Shown here one piece after another: positions 16,001-24,252 of a stretch of 64,000 nucleotides of DNA. The DNA is from Streptosporangium subroseum (lineage in GTDB: Bacteria; Actinomycetota; Actinomycetes; Streptosporangiales; Streptosporangiaceae): the NCBI RefSeq assembly GCF_900188345.1, contig NZ_FZOD01000047.1:17275-81274 (forward strand), in the 5' to 3' direction. The translations under genes were made by a program, and so were the position numbers. The notes under the pieces are model-generated. The model saw only the letters and a list, made by a program, of their open reading frames with translations, was not told the origin of the DNA and did no database searches. Numbering within the stretch: position 1 is the first letter of the stretch; the number at the start of each line of letters is the position of its first letter.

Positions 16001-17584
16001 ATGGCCGCGATCATTCAGGAGGCGGCGCGCCGCCGCACGTTCGCGGTGATCAGCCACCCCGACGCCGGTAAGTCGACCATGACGGAGGCGCTGGCGCTGC
16101 ACGCGTCCGCGATCACCGAGGCCGGCGCGGTGCACGGCAAGTCCGGGCGCCGGGGAGTGACCTCCGACTGGATGGAGATGGAGAAGGCCCGAGGCATCTC
16201 CATCACCTCCGCCGCGCTCCGGTTCGAATACCGCGGCCACATGTTCAACCTGGTCGACACCCCCGGTCACGCCGATTTCTCCGAGGATACCTACCGGGTG
16301 CTGGCCGCCGTCGACTGCGCGGTCATGTTGCTCGACGCGGCCAAGGGCATGGAGCCGCAGACCCTGAAGCTGTTCGAGGTCTGCAGGCACCGCAAGATCC
16401 CGGTCATCACGTTCGTCAACAAGTGGGACCGGCCGGGGCGTGAGGCACTGGAGCTGCTGGACGAGATCCAGGAGCGGACCGGCCTGAAGCCCACGCCGAT
16501 CACCTGGCCGATCGGCAACGGCGGTTTCTTCCACGGGGTGGCGGACCGTGCCGCCGACCGTATCGTCCGTTACACCCGCACCCCCGGCGGCGCCACCAAG
16601 GCCATCGAGACCGACCTGAGCGCCGAGCAGGCCCAGGCGGAGCTGGGAGAGGACTGGGAGCGGGCCAAGGACGAGATCGACCTGCTCTCGGCGATCGGCT
16701 CCAATCACGACCAGAAGACGTTCGAGGCGCACGAGTCCACCCCGGTGCTGTTCGGCGCCGCGCTGTCCAACTTCGGCGTCGGCCGCCTGCTGGACGCGAT
16801 GGTGGACATCGCCCCGGCTCCCACCCCCCGGCCGGACGTCAAAGACGACCCGCGCCCGCTGGACGAGGCGTTCTCCGGGCTGGTCTTCAAGGTGCAGGCC
16901 AACATGGACCCCTCCCACCGTGACCGGATCGCGTTCGTCCGGATCTGCTCGGGCAAGTTCGAGCGCGGCATGGTGCTGACCCACGCGGCCACCGCCCGCC
17001 CGTTCGCGACGAAATACGCGCAGTCGGTCTTCGGCCAGGAGCGCGCCACGATCGACGAGGCCTTCCCCGGCGACGTGGTCGGCCTGGTGAACGCCAGCGC
17101 CCTGCGCCCCGGCGACACGCTCTACGACGGTCTGGCCGTCGAGTTCCCGAAGATCCCGAGCTTCGCGCCCGAGCACTTCTCCACCGCCCGGGTCCGGGAC
17201 TCCAGCAGGTCCAAGCAGTTCCGCAAGGGCATCGAGCAGCTGGACGCCGAGGGCGTGGTCCAGGTCCTGCGGTCCGACGTCCGGGGAGACCAGTCGCCGG
17301 TGCTCGCGGCGGTGGGACCGATGCAGTTCGACGTGGTCAAGCACCGGATGGCCGTCGAGTTCAACACCGAGATCGCGATGGACAGGCTCGACTTCGGCAT
17401 CGCCAGGCTTACCGATGCCGAGTCGGCGCCGATCCTGGCCCGCCAGCGCGGGGTGGAGGTCTTCACCCGGACGATCGACGGAGCCCTGCTGGCGCTGTTC
17501 ACCGACGAATGGCGCATGCGAGGCGTGATGCGCGAATATCCGGACCTCATTTTGAACGCCCTGCTCGCCGACACACGCGGCTGA
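16001..17584 (+). CDS. prfC: Peptide chain release factor 3 (RF3 GTPase)
   Basis: A 527-residue translational GTPase that recycles RF1/RF2 from the ribosome after termination, about the same length as E. coli RF3 (529). GTPase motifs are intact: SHPDAGKST (G1), RGISITSAA (G2), DTPGHADFSED (G3) and NKWDR (G4). They are followed by the RF3-specific C-terminal domains. The ATG at 16001 is preceded by GGAGACAAGGAA; an in-frame extension upstream is not family-like. No obvious terminator lies before the next gene. Confidence 0.95.
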   Translation: MAAIIQEAARRRTFAVISHPDAGKSTMTEALALHASAITEAGAVHGKSGRRGVTSDWMEMEKARGISITSAALRFEYRGHMFNLVDTPGHADFSEDTYRVLAAVDCAVMLLDAAKGMEPQTLKLFEVCRHRKIPVITFVNKWDRPGREALELLDEIQERTGLKPTPITWPIGNGGFFHGVADRAADRIVRYTRTPGGATKAIETDLSAEQAQAELGEDWERAKDEIDLLSAIGSNHDQKTFEAHESTPVLFGAALSNFGVGRLLDAMVDIAPAPTPRPDVKDDPRPLDEAFSGLVFKVQANMDPSHRDRIAFVRICSGKFERGMVLTHAATARPFATKYAQSVFGQERATIDEAFPGDVVGLVNASALRPGDTLYDGLAVEFPKIPSFAPEHFSTARVRDSSRSKQFRKGIEQLDAEGVVQVLRSDVRGDQSPVLAAVGPMQFDVVKHRMAVEFNTEIAMDRLDFGIARLTDAESAPILARQRGVEVFTRTIDGALLALFTDEWRMRGVMREYPDLILNALLADTRG

Positions 17585-17647
17585 TCGGCCCGTACGGCCC
17601 GCAGCGGGGGATCCCGGTGGGGGCCGTACGTGGTGAAATATGTTCTT

Positions 17648-18628
17648 ATGAGTGCGATTAAGTGGGGAATTCTGGCGACCGGTGGGATCGCCGGCACGTT
17701 CACCGAGGACCTGAAGCTTCTGCCGGACGCCGAAGTGGTGGCGGTCGGATCCAGGACGATCGAGTCCGCCCGGGCCTTCGCCGACAGGCATGACATCCCC
17801 AGGGCGCACGGCAGCTGGGCCGAGCTCGCCGCCGACCCCGACGTGGACATCATCTACGTCGCCAACACCCAGAACGCCCATTACGACGCCGTGGTGACCT
17901 GCCTGAACGCGGGCAAGGCCGTACTGTGCGAGAAGGCCTTCACGCTCAACAAGGCCGAGGCCGCCAAGCTGATGGACCTCGCGCGGGAGCGGAGGCTGTT
18001 TCTGATGGAGGCCATGTGGATGCGCTGCATCCCGGCCATCCGCAAGATCGCTGAGCTGGTCGAGGGCGGTGCGCTCGGCCAGGTCAACACCGTCCACGCC
18101 GATTTCGGGATCTCCTTCTCCGTCGGTCCCGAGCACCGGCTCCGCGCTCCCGAGCTGGGCGGCGGCGCGCTGCTCGACCTCGGCGTCTACCCGATCTCCT
18201 TCGCCTACCTCATGCTCGGCGACCCCACCAACGTGCAGTCCTGGGCGCGGCTGACCCCCGAGGGTGTGGATGAGAATACGGGCATGCTGCTCGGCTACGA
18301 GAACGGGGCGGTCGCCCTGCTCTCCTGCGGCATCAGCACCTCCAGCCCGGTCACCGCGTCGGTCTCGGGTCCCCTCGGCCGCATCGAGGTGCCGAACGGC
18401 TTCTTCCACCCCGACACCTTCACCCTGTATCCCACGGACGGCGAGCCGCAGACCTTCCACGTCCCCTTCGAGGGGACCGGCATGCTGCACGAGGCCGCCG
18501 AGGCCATGCGCTGCCTGCGGGAGGGGCTGCTGGAGAGCCCGCTGGTGCCCTGGCAGGCCACGCTCGACGTGATGGGCATCATGGACGAGGTGCGCTCGCA
18601 GGTGGGAGTCCGCTATCCCGGCGAATGA
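17648..18628 (+). CDS. Gfo/Idh/MocA-family NAD(P)-dependent oxidoreductase
   Basis: A 326-residue soluble dehydrogenase-like protein. The N-terminal Rossmann fold begins WGILATGGIAGTFTEDL, followed by the family block VLCEKAFTLNKAEA (EKP-like, here EKA) near residue 95. The C-terminal alpha/beta domain contains GGGALLDLGVYPISFAYLMLG. Substrates of the family are sugars, dihydrodiols or inositols; nothing here fixes which. ATG 17648 is chosen as it opens the Rossmann strand; no strong ribosome site is seen, so the transcript may be leaderless. Confidence 0.87.
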   Translation: MSAIKWGILATGGIAGTFTEDLKLLPDAEVVAVGSRTIESARAFADRHDIPRAHGSWAELAADPDVDIIYVANTQNAHYDAVVTCLNAGKAVLCEKAFTLNKAEAAKLMDLARERRLFLMEAMWMRCIPAIRKIAELVEGGALGQVNTVHADFGISFSVGPEHRLRAPELGGGALLDLGVYPISFAYLMLGDPTNVQSWARLTPEGVDENTGMLLGYENGAVALLSCGISTSSPVTASVSGPLGRIEVPNGFFHPDTFTLYPTDGEPQTFHVPFEGTGMLHEAAEAMRCLREGLLESPLVPWQATLDVMGIMDEVRSQVGVRYPGE

Positions 18629-18701
18629 GCCCCTGGGACGTTCGGAAACTCCGGGGCGATCTGGCGCTCTACCGGTTTGACGGCCCAGACGTGCTCCAGC
18701 G

Positions 18702-18745
18702 GTCCAGACAGGGTCCAGGGGTGTGCCCAGGCCGTCCAGACAGGG
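18702..18745. repeat. Short direct repeat
   Basis: GTCCAGACAGGG occurs at 18702-18713 and again at 18734-18745, with related GTCCAGG pieces between. It lies between two convergent genes and no function is evident. Confidence 0.4.
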
Positions 18746-18762
18746 CCGGGTAAGTCAGAGGT

Positions 18763-19371
18763 CTAGACGCGGCGCCACTCGTGGCGGTCCAGGAAGGCGC
18801 GGTCACCGGTGGCGTACTCGGTGAAGGCGTCCTGGACCGCCTCCAGGTCTGGGACATGGGTACGGAACATCAGATCCTTGGTGCTGTCCCGGTATTCCAG
18901 CTCGTATCCCGAGATCTCCGGGGAGCTCTGGATGAAGTGCTCGCCGAAGACGACCAGCGCCATGAACGGGTTCTGCGGGGACAGGGTGGCGAGCGCGTCG
19001 GAGATGAGCTGGAGGTCGGGGTTGACCACGATCATCCCGTCGCCCGTGCGCATCTCCATGGCGGGGTTGACGCCCAGCGGACCCAGATTGTGCACGAGCC
19101 CGCGCTGCGGGTCGTAGCAGACCAGCTCGCACTCGGCGGCCAGGGCGAAGGCCTCGCCCGACACCTCGTCGGCCCGCTCCAGGTCCACGGTGACCAGGGC
19201 GTGGGCCGGCGAGAGCTGCTCGGCCTCGGGCAACAGCCCGGCGAACGTCGCCACCCCGGGATGCGCCGTCGCGGCCCCCGGCTCCCCACGGCGGAGCGCC
19301 TGATAGACGTTCTCCGCGTACTCCTTGGTGATCGGCTTGGGCTCGTGCCAGACGGCCAGTTCGAAGCTCAC
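18763..19371 (-). CDS. Conserved-looking protein of unknown function
   Basis: About 202 residues, soluble and acidic, with no signal peptide or membrane segment. It begins SFELAVWHEPKPITKEYAE and has a mid-region reading VVNPDLQLISDALATLSP. Codon use is typical of the genome and the reading is smooth, so it is a real gene. I do not recognise a family. GTG 19371 is the best start by coding pattern, but GGAGG is only 1-2 nt away from it. It stands alone, convergent with the oxidoreductase gene. Confidence 0.65.
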   Translation of the reverse strand: MSFELAVWHEPKPITKEYAENVYQALRRGEPGAATAHPGVATFAGLLPEAEQLSPAHALVTVDLERADEVSGEAFALAAECELVCYDPQRGLVHNLGPLGVNPAMEMRTGDGMIVVNPDLQLISDALATLSPQNPFMALVVFGEHFIQSSPEISGYELEYRDSTKDLMFRTHVPDLEAVQDAFTEYATGDRAFLDRHEWRRV

Positions 19372-19591
19372 GCCTCCATCATCCCGCAGGCCGTCTTCCG
19401 GGCCGGGCCGTCCCCGACGGTCACGCCGGGTGTCGCCTCCCCTGGACTCCGTCCAGGCCTTCCCCATCTGGGACCAGGGCACCGTCCTCGCCGGCCTGGC
19501 CTTCAGGCCACATCTGGTCGCGGAGGAATCGGCTGTTCGGCGGAGAGCCGGACCGAACAATCAATTCGGTCCGGCTCTCCATCGTAAATGA

Positions 19592-19801
19592 TCAGCTCTC
19601 CAGCTTGTCGCTGGTGAAGCCACTTATGCCGACCACAAAGCCGTCCCACTCGTCGGCGGAAAAGACGACCAGCGGACCGTCATCCCCATCTTCGCTATTG
19701 CGCACCCCGACGTAACCATCCTGGTAAGCAATCTGCGGGCATTGACCGCCGTTGCAGGGGATGGTCTTCCAGACGGCCCCTTGAAACGTGGGTCGCTTCA
19801 T
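19592..19801 (-). CDS. DUF397 protein
   Basis: A 69-residue DUF397 protein: VWKTIPCNGGQCPQIAY then GYVGVRNSEDGDDGPLVVFS and DEWDGFV, the classic short pattern. ATG 19801 has GAGAGGGAGCGC upstream. DUF397 proteins are encoded beside XRE/DUF5753 regulators in actinomycetes and some act as their small antagonist partners. It is the second of two DUF397 genes behind the intact XRE gene. Confidence 0.88.
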   Translation of the reverse strand: MKRPTFQGAVWKTIPCNGGQCPQIAYQDGYVGVRNSEDGDDGPLVVFSADEWDGFVVGISGFTSDKLES

Positions 19802-19928
19802 GATGCGCTCCCTCTCTGCGGGGTCGGCAGATGTGCGTCGAGCTCCGCGCCAAGAGAAGGTTAACTCATTTCGGCCCAGCAGCCGGGCTTGAGTGGCCGT
19901 TGTCAACTGGAGAGGCAGGTGAGATGCG

Positions 19929-20153
19929 CTAATGAAGCGATTCCGTGATCTCTCCTGATTTGATGCTGTGAATGAATGCTCGCCAATCTTCTGGCGCAAA
20001 CCGAAGCACGGGACTGTTTTCAGCTATCTTATTATCACGCATTGCAATTCTACCGTCGGGAAGGCTGGCAACCTCCACGCATTGGCCATTGTTGCAAGCA
20101 CGTGCGGATCGCCATGCGATATCTTGGCTGATCGCGGGTTGCAGTGACGTCAT
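19929..20153 (-). CDS. DUF397 protein
   Basis: A 74-residue DUF397 protein with the WRSARACNNGQCVEVASLPDG core, RIAMRDNK and an FAPEDWRAFI end motif. ATG 20153 follows AGGCGA. It lies 45 bp after the stop of the XRE/DUF5753 gene on the same strand and is probably co-transcribed. Codon use is AT-richer than the surroundings, as in the XRE gene. Confidence 0.88.
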   Translation of the reverse strand: MTSLQPAISQDIAWRSARACNNGQCVEVASLPDGRIAMRDNKIAENSPVLRFAPEDWRAFIHSIKSGEITESLH

Positions 20154-20198
20154 TGTCGCCTGATTCTTGTTGTGAGTTGTGACGGAGATTCTCCAGCC

Positions 20199-21071
20199 CT
20201 AGCCGTCAATTTTAAACGAGTCGCGGGTCTGGAGTATGAGAGCCATCGATGCTCTTGGGTCCAGGGCAACGGCTCGTAAGCGATCGATCGCCTCCCTGTA
20301 GGGCGCGATGTCAGTGGGCTTTTCAAGATAATTGACTGTGGTCAAGTTTTCAAGATAAATAATATCAGGGGTCGGTAGGTCTGGAATATTAAAAAGGACA
20401 AAAGAATTGTCAAGTCCCATGTAGGGGCCGATCGCGAGCGGTACAACCTGAATGGTTACATTTGGTAGCCCGGCTACTTCGATCAAGCGGCTCAGCTGCT
20501 GATGCATGGTGTGGCCGTCGCCTACCGGGCGCATCAGAACGGCCTCGTCGAATACTGCCCAGTATTGCGGGGGATCTTGTTGGCGAAGAATTTCCTGACG
20601 CTTTATTCGAGCCTGGGTGCGGCTTTCCAGAACTTCTTGCGTCATTCTGGGCAGCATGGCTCGTATGAGCGCTCGCGCGTAGTCCTCGGTTTGCAGAAGA
20701 CCAGGAAGGAATGCTGTCTGGAATTCGCTGATCGAGGTTGCCGTTGTTTCAATATTGATGTAATCGCGGACTTTGTCTTCGGCGGCGGTGAGTCCGTACT
20801 CCTGGATCAGCCCGGGCTGTTTGGCCTCTCGGGCCATTTCCATCAGCTCGCCGATTTTCGTCTGATCGGTGATCCCGTAGAGCACGCATAGATCGCGCAC
20901 ATCTCGGGGGATGGCACCACGCTGGGCGGTCTCAATGCGGCTGATCTTCGCTGGTGAACATTCGATGCCGTCCGCGGCCTCCTTGATGCTGAGTCCGGCG
21001 CTTTCGCGAAGTTCTCGCAAGCGGGAGGCCAACTGGCGACGACGGAGCGTGGGGGTGGATCCGGCCATCAT
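20199..21071 (-). CDS. XRE-family regulator with DUF5753 domain
   Basis: About 290 residues. Residues ~10-70 form an XRE HTH (RLRELRESAGLSIKEAADGI, CSPAKISRIETAQRG). The rest is the DUF5753 domain, seen in FLPGLLQTEDYARAL and the VTIQVVPLAIGPYMGLDNSF block. Such proteins are abundant in sporulating actinomycetes and pair with DUF397 partners, as with whiJ-type loci. ATG 21071 lies behind GAGGG; a second ATG follows immediately. Third-position G/C is low for this genome (many AAA, ATT, TTT codons). The divergent intergenic region holds two copies of TGGCACTTGCCA. Confidence 0.9.
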   Translation of the reverse strand: MMAGSTPTLRRRQLASRLRELRESAGLSIKEAADGIECSPAKISRIETAQRGAIPRDVRDLCVLYGITDQTKIGELMEMAREAKQPGLIQEYGLTAAEDKVRDYINIETTATSISEFQTAFLPGLLQTEDYARALIRAMLPRMTQEVLESRTQARIKRQEILRQQDPPQYWAVFDEAVLMRPVGDGHTMHQQLSRLIEVAGLPNVTIQVVPLAIGPYMGLDNSFVLFNIPDLPTPDIIYLENLTTVNYLEKPTDIAPYREAIDRLRAVALDPRASMALILQTRDSFKIDG

Positions 21072-21111
21072 CACTCACCCTCTTTCGGTACTCGCCAAGG
21101 GCACATTCGTA

Positions 21112-21298
21112 TGGCACTTGCCAGGAGTGTTGCTGCCACCATACAGCGTCCTGCAAGCAATGACCCCATATCCCGGCAATCATGAAGTACTCAATTTCCC
21201 AGGTCGAACGGTCATATAGGACATAAGGGATATCCGATAACCATGCAAGGTGACGGCCGAAACCACGATGATGGCAGATTCGATTGGCACTTGCCAAT
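21112..21298. promoter_or_regulatory. Pair of TGGCA-CT-TGCCA palindromes
   Basis: The 12-mer TGGCACTTGCCA occurs at 21112-21123, ~40 bp before the XRE start, and at 21285-21296. In the second copy the palindrome extends to ATTGGCA-CT-TGCCAAT (21283-21298). Two identical sites in a divergent region beside an XRE gene are best read as its operators. The region 21075-21446 holds no other gene. Confidence 0.6.
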
Positions 21299-21369
21299 GG
21301 CGATTTCCGAGCGCAAGCTGCAAGTGAGACAGAAAAGTGGGCCAGAGAGGAGAAGAGGCACAGAACGCG

Positions 21370-21402
21370 AGCTGGGCCGATGTTTGCGGCATCGACCCAG
21401 CT
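21370..21402 (+). promoter_or_regulatory. Leader hairpin upstream of small ORF
   Basis: AGCTGGG (21370-21376) pairs with CCCAGCT (21396-21402), and the stem continues CGATG/CATCG after one mismatch. The loop is 21383-21389. It lies about 45 nt before ATG 21447 with no T-run, so an attenuator or RNA-stability element is possible. Confidence 0.45.
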
Positions 21403-21446
21403 AGAGAGATCACCTAGCCATGGACAGGCGAAAGGAAGTACCCCTC

Positions 21447-21545
21447 ATGCGGGATGGTAGCAACCTCACCGCTCAGCACAATCCCTCCGCCGGCCTGCCT
21501 GAACAGCCTTCCAGCGACTCGAAGGCAGGGAGGGGGAGATCGTGA
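21447..21545 (+). CDS. Possible 32-residue small protein, coupled to next gene
   Basis: ATG 21447 with GAAAGGAAG ~8 nt upstream. The peptide is polar (NLTAQHNPSAGLPEQPSSDS) with a basic end. Its TGA (21543-21545) overlaps the GTG start of the next gene in a GTGA arrangement typical of coupled genes. No family is recognised. It may be a leader peptide. Confidence 0.35.
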   Translation: MRDGSNLTAQHNPSAGLPEQPSSDSKAGRGRS

Positions 21546-22138
21546 GGCACGGGATACGCAGGAATCGGCGCCTCATCCTCCGCCTCATTGAATCCGCCAC
21601 CGGTCCTGTGGCGCGTCCGGGTCCGCTGGTCCTGCTCTGGCGCTGGCGCTACGAGGTAGGGCTCGCCATCGGAGCCCCGGGCTGCTGGCTCCTGATGGAC
21701 CGGCAGCTGGGACGGACGGCCGCGATCACCACGATCGCGGCCGTTCTGCTTGTCGCGGTCCTCTGGCCGCCGGCCAGGGCGGAGCTGGCCGCCCGCATGT
21801 GGTGTGTGATCACACCGCACCGGATCCGCGAGGGCATGGCGCAGGCACTGATCGTGACCGCGCGGGGCAAGCTGCCGATCGTCCTCCACACCAGGCCGGA
21901 GGTGTTCGGCGAACGCCTCTTGATCTGGTGCAGGGCGGGTACGAGCCCCGCGGATCTGATCGATGCCCGCGACCTCCTGGCCGCGGCCTGTTGGCTGGCG
22001 GGCGACGTCCGGATCACGCGCCATCCGGATCGGGCTTCGCTCGCGATCGTCGATGTCATCCGGTACCCGGACCGGGCGGATCGGCCGGATCGCGCCGATG
22101 AGAAACGGCGGTCCGCAGTGGGTGGGAAGGAGACCTGA
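21542..22138 (+). CDS. Integrative-element-type membrane protein (paralogue A)
   Basis: A 198-residue protein with two hydrophobic helices near residues 40-75 and a basic N-terminus. It shares an ordered set of motifs with the gene at 24242-24832: RPGPLVLLWRWRYEVGLA, a central PxxRAxxxxRxxCVxTxHRIRxG block, then FGER-L-WCRAGT and a DL..A..LAAAC stretch. Proteins of this pattern are commonly encoded beside FtsK/TraB-like translocase genes in actinomycete integrative elements; no translocase is present here. The GTG start has GGAGGGGGAG upstream. Confidence 0.65.
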   Translation: MRHGIRRNRRLILRLIESATGPVARPGPLVLLWRWRYEVGLAIGAPGCWLLMDRQLGRTAAITTIAAVLLVAVLWPPARAELAARMWCVITPHRIREGMAQALIVTARGKLPIVLHTRPEVFGERLLIWCRAGTSPADLIDARDLLAAACWLAGDVRITRHPDRASLAIVDVIRYPDRADRPDRADEKRRSAVGGKET

Positions 22139-22224
22139 ACGGCGCTCCCGCGCGAACGCGACAGTCACGTTCGACGGGAAGCCGAGGGTGCCTGTGCTCC
22201 GGCGCGGGCACCCGCTTCCGCGAG

Positions 22225-22653
22225 TTACGCCGGAGGCTTGTCCGCCGCGGGGACGCGGGACAGCTCCGCGGTGCAGAAAGCACAGCGCCGGGCGTCGAGG
22301 GGAATGTCACTCAGGCACTCCGGGCACTCCTTCTCGGTGGCTTTCCTGTCCCTGTCGAAGAAGGAGATGAGCCGGGACATCGGCATCACGACCAGCCAGT
22401 AGACGACCGAGGCGATGATAACGAAGCTCAGCAGATTGTTGATGAAGTCGCCGTACTTGAATTCGGCGCCGTTGACTTTGAACGCGTATTCGGCGAAGTC
22501 CGGCCCGCCGCCCCCGGTGATCGCCGCGATCAACGGCGTGATGAGGTCCTTGACCAGTGCCTGCACCAGCCCGCTGAAGGTCGCCCCGATCACGACCGCC
22601 ACCGCCAGTTCGACGAGGTTGCCTCTCAGCAGGAACTTCTTGAATCCGCCCAT
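22225..22653 (-). CDS. mscL: Large-conductance mechanosensitive channel MscL
   Basis: A 142-residue inner-membrane channel that opens under osmotic down-shock. It has the conserved N-terminus FKKFLLRGNLVELAVAVVIG (S1 plus TM1), a GGGGPDF periplasmic loop, and TM2 (FVIIASVVYWLVV). Unusually, the C-terminal tail carries a zinc-ribbon-like CPEC...RRCAFC pattern, also seen in some actinobacterial MscL. GGAGG lies ~10 nt before ATG 22653. It sits between a mobile-type gene and a DUF397 gene on an otherwise accessory stretch. Confidence 0.93.
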   Translation of the reverse strand: MGGFKKFLLRGNLVELAVAVVIGATFSGLVQALVKDLITPLIAAITGGGGPDFAEYAFKVNGAEFKYGDFINNLLSFVIIASVVYWLVVMPMSRLISFFDRDRKATEKECPECLSDIPLDARRCAFCTAELSRVPAADKPPA

Positions 22654-22697
22654 CCTTCGTGTCCTCCACTCGTGAAGACGGTCGGACTACCCACCGG

Positions 22698-22946
22698 TCA
22701 GCGGCCAAACATCCGTGTTTTCCGAGCGATCCGCCGGAACCAGGCGATGTCGAAACGCCCTCGGCGAGTGGCCTGGACGAAAGCCGTCCACTCCGCGGCG
22801 GTGAATATGAGGACCGGTCCGTTCGCGCCATCCTTGCCGTCGCGCACTCCGACCTTGCCGTGCTCGAAGGCCACCTCTACACAGCTTCCGTTATTGCATG
22901 CCGGCCGATGCCAAATGCTCTGACCGAAGGGAGGTTGGCTCGTCAT
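22698..22946 (-). CDS. DUF397 protein
   Basis: An 82-residue protein: IWHRPACNNGSCVEVAFEHG, KVGVRDGKDGANGPVLIF, AAEWTAFV. It has an extra basic tail after the domain (FRRIARKTRMFGR). ATG 22946 has AGGAGA 5 nt upstream. It is the second DUF397 gene of the right-hand locus, whose XRE partner is degraded. Confidence 0.88.
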   Translation of the reverse strand: MTSQPPFGQSIWHRPACNNGSCVEVAFEHGKVGVRDGKDGANGPVLIFTAAEWTAFVQATRRGRFDIAWFRRIARKTRMFGR

Positions 22947-23022
22947 GCGGTCTCCTGGAAAGATCGATGCCGCCGCGAACGAAGCCGTGTGTTCCGCGCC
23001 CGGTTCGCAGCACAACCAATTA

Positions 23023-23232
23023 TCAATAGTCGCATTCGCCCTGCTTGGCAGCTTGGACGAAGGCAGACCAGTCGCCGAACGAGTAGCGCGGCACCGCGCC
23101 ATCCGGGTTCTTGGGATCGCGAACGTTGACCACGTCTTGTTCGAAGGCCACCTGGACGCGGTTGCCCCCGTTGCAGCGGGAGGAGATGCGCCACTCCAGA
23201 GAGGAACCGGGTCCGCCCTGCGGTGAGCTCAT
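23023..23232 (-). CDS. DUF397 protein
   Basis: A 69-residue DUF397 protein with WRISSRCNGGNRVQVAFEQD and VVNVRDPKNPDGAVPRYS then GDWSAFVQA. ATG 23232 follows AGGAG by 6 nt; nine further codons upstream are in frame but lack a ribosome site. It lies behind the XRE pseudogene, its probable former partner, with ~240 bp between. Confidence 0.88.
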   Translation of the reverse strand: MSSPQGGPGSSLEWRISSRCNGGNRVQVAFEQDVVNVRDPKNPDGAVPRYSFGDWSAFVQAAKQGECDY

Positions 23233-23472
23233 GGAGACTCCTGACGCATATAAGACCAATAGGGCATATTTCTTGAAGGTACTCTAAGTTCCCGCTGCAG
23301 CCCAGGTGGAAGGAATGCCTGGTTCTCGGTGATCGAAAATGCGCCCGCCGCAGTTCCATATGCGTGAAGGCATCGTTGCCGAGGTTTCCGTGCTCACGTT
23401 TCAGTCCTGGCTGTCGTATATCGCGAGCCGGTGTCATCGGCCCATCGACCAGGGTTTGATCGTTCACCTTCG

Positions 23473-23651
23473 GGCGGCACAGAGATCGCGCACATCCCGC
23501 GCGCCGGCGGCGCTCTGTTTTCCTGCGAGGGATCTTCGGGGAAATGCAGAACAACGCCTATGCGGCTTGCTTGACAGCCAATCCGGCCTCTCTACGCAAC
23601 TCTCGTAACCAGCGCCCCAATTGTTGCCGCAAGGTTTGGTTGTTTGGCCAT
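23473..23651 (-). pseudogene. Degenerate XRE/DUF5753 regulator gene
   Basis: On the minus strand the remnant can be pieced together across frames: ATG 23651 (MAKQP), a shift, then TLRQQLGRWLRELRREAGLA and VKQAA, an in-frame TAG (23558-23560), ALFCISPKIPR, KTERR, another shift, and ARDVRDLC ending near 23473. This matches the HTH half of the intact regulator at 20199-21071 (residues ~10-75). The DUF5753 half is missing. It has at least two frameshifts, one nonsense change and a truncation. Positions 23233-23472 hold nothing else. Confidence 0.7.
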
Positions 23652-23760
23652 CAATGCCCGCTTTCTCCTCGGTGTCGTCAAGGGGTCGGTGGCATCTTGG
23701 GCGAAATTTGCCGGCCCCTCGTGCTTCGACGTGGCGTGACAAACATCATCGGAAAGATCT

Positions 23761-23823
23761 TTTGGCAAATTATTATGGTAATTGCCAAAGGGCGGTTGTC
23801 ATCGGCACAAACCAGGGTAAAGA
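23761..23823 (+). promoter_or_regulatory. Promoter with upstream palindrome
   Basis: -35 TTGTCA (23796-23801), 16-bp spacer, -10 TAAAGA (23818-23823). Just upstream is an inverted repeat TTTGGCAA (23761-23768) / TTGCCAAA (23782-23789). The TGGCA/TGCCA half-sites resemble those beside the intact XRE gene but are more widely spaced. It drives the gene pair at 23869-24832. Confidence 0.5.
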
Positions 23824-23868
23824 GAGCGTGAGGCCCCGATGGGGCGAACCTTCAAGGGGGTGTGAGCC

Positions 23869-24252
23869 TTGAAGCACAAAGTTGAGGTTCGGCACGATCA
23901 CCGGATCGCCGTACGAGGTCTGCTGGCCTCCGGCCTGAGAGCGCTGGGCAACCGGATCTTTGGAGAGATCGACGCCTTCGCGTGGGTGCAGGGCTGGGAG
24001 ATCGATCGGAGCCGGTGGTTCCGCAGGGTGTACAGGGACCCGCGGTTCGACACCCTGCAGGAGTGCGGCCTCTGCCGGGGCGAGGGACGGATCGGCGCGG
24101 GCGTTCCGGCAGATACCGGAACCGGGACCGGGGTTGCCGGGGCTGGGGCCGGGATCGGAGAGGCGGCCGGGGGCGCCGGGGAGATGTGCGGGCTGTGCGG
24201 GGGCAGCGGGCGGATCCGGCGACTCAAGGCGGGGGTGCGTGATGAGGCGTGA
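23869..24252 (+). CDS. Small zinc-finger-like protein of mobile-element type
   Basis: A 127-residue protein with two DnaJ-like CxxCxGxG knuckles: CGLCRGEGRIG (~residues 65-75) and CGLCGGSGRIR near the C-terminus. They are separated by a Gly/Ala/Thr-rich linker. The N-terminal half is a small helical region (WVQGWEIDRSRWFRRVYRD). The TTG start follows a GGGGG ribosome site. The gene overlaps the next by 11 bp. Function is unknown; the pair resembles accessory genes of integrative elements. Confidence 0.6.
   Translation: MKHKVEVRHDHRIAVRGLLASGLRALGNRIFGEIDAFAWVQGWEIDRSRWFRRVYRDPRFDTLQECGLCRGEGRIGAGVPADTGTGTGVAGAGAGIGEAAGGAGEMCGLCGGSGRIRRLKAGVRDEA

Noticed and set aside
15986..18490. 834-codon minus-strand frame opposite prfC and the oxidoreductase
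   Set aside because: It spans two well-recognised genes on the other strand and has no family motifs.
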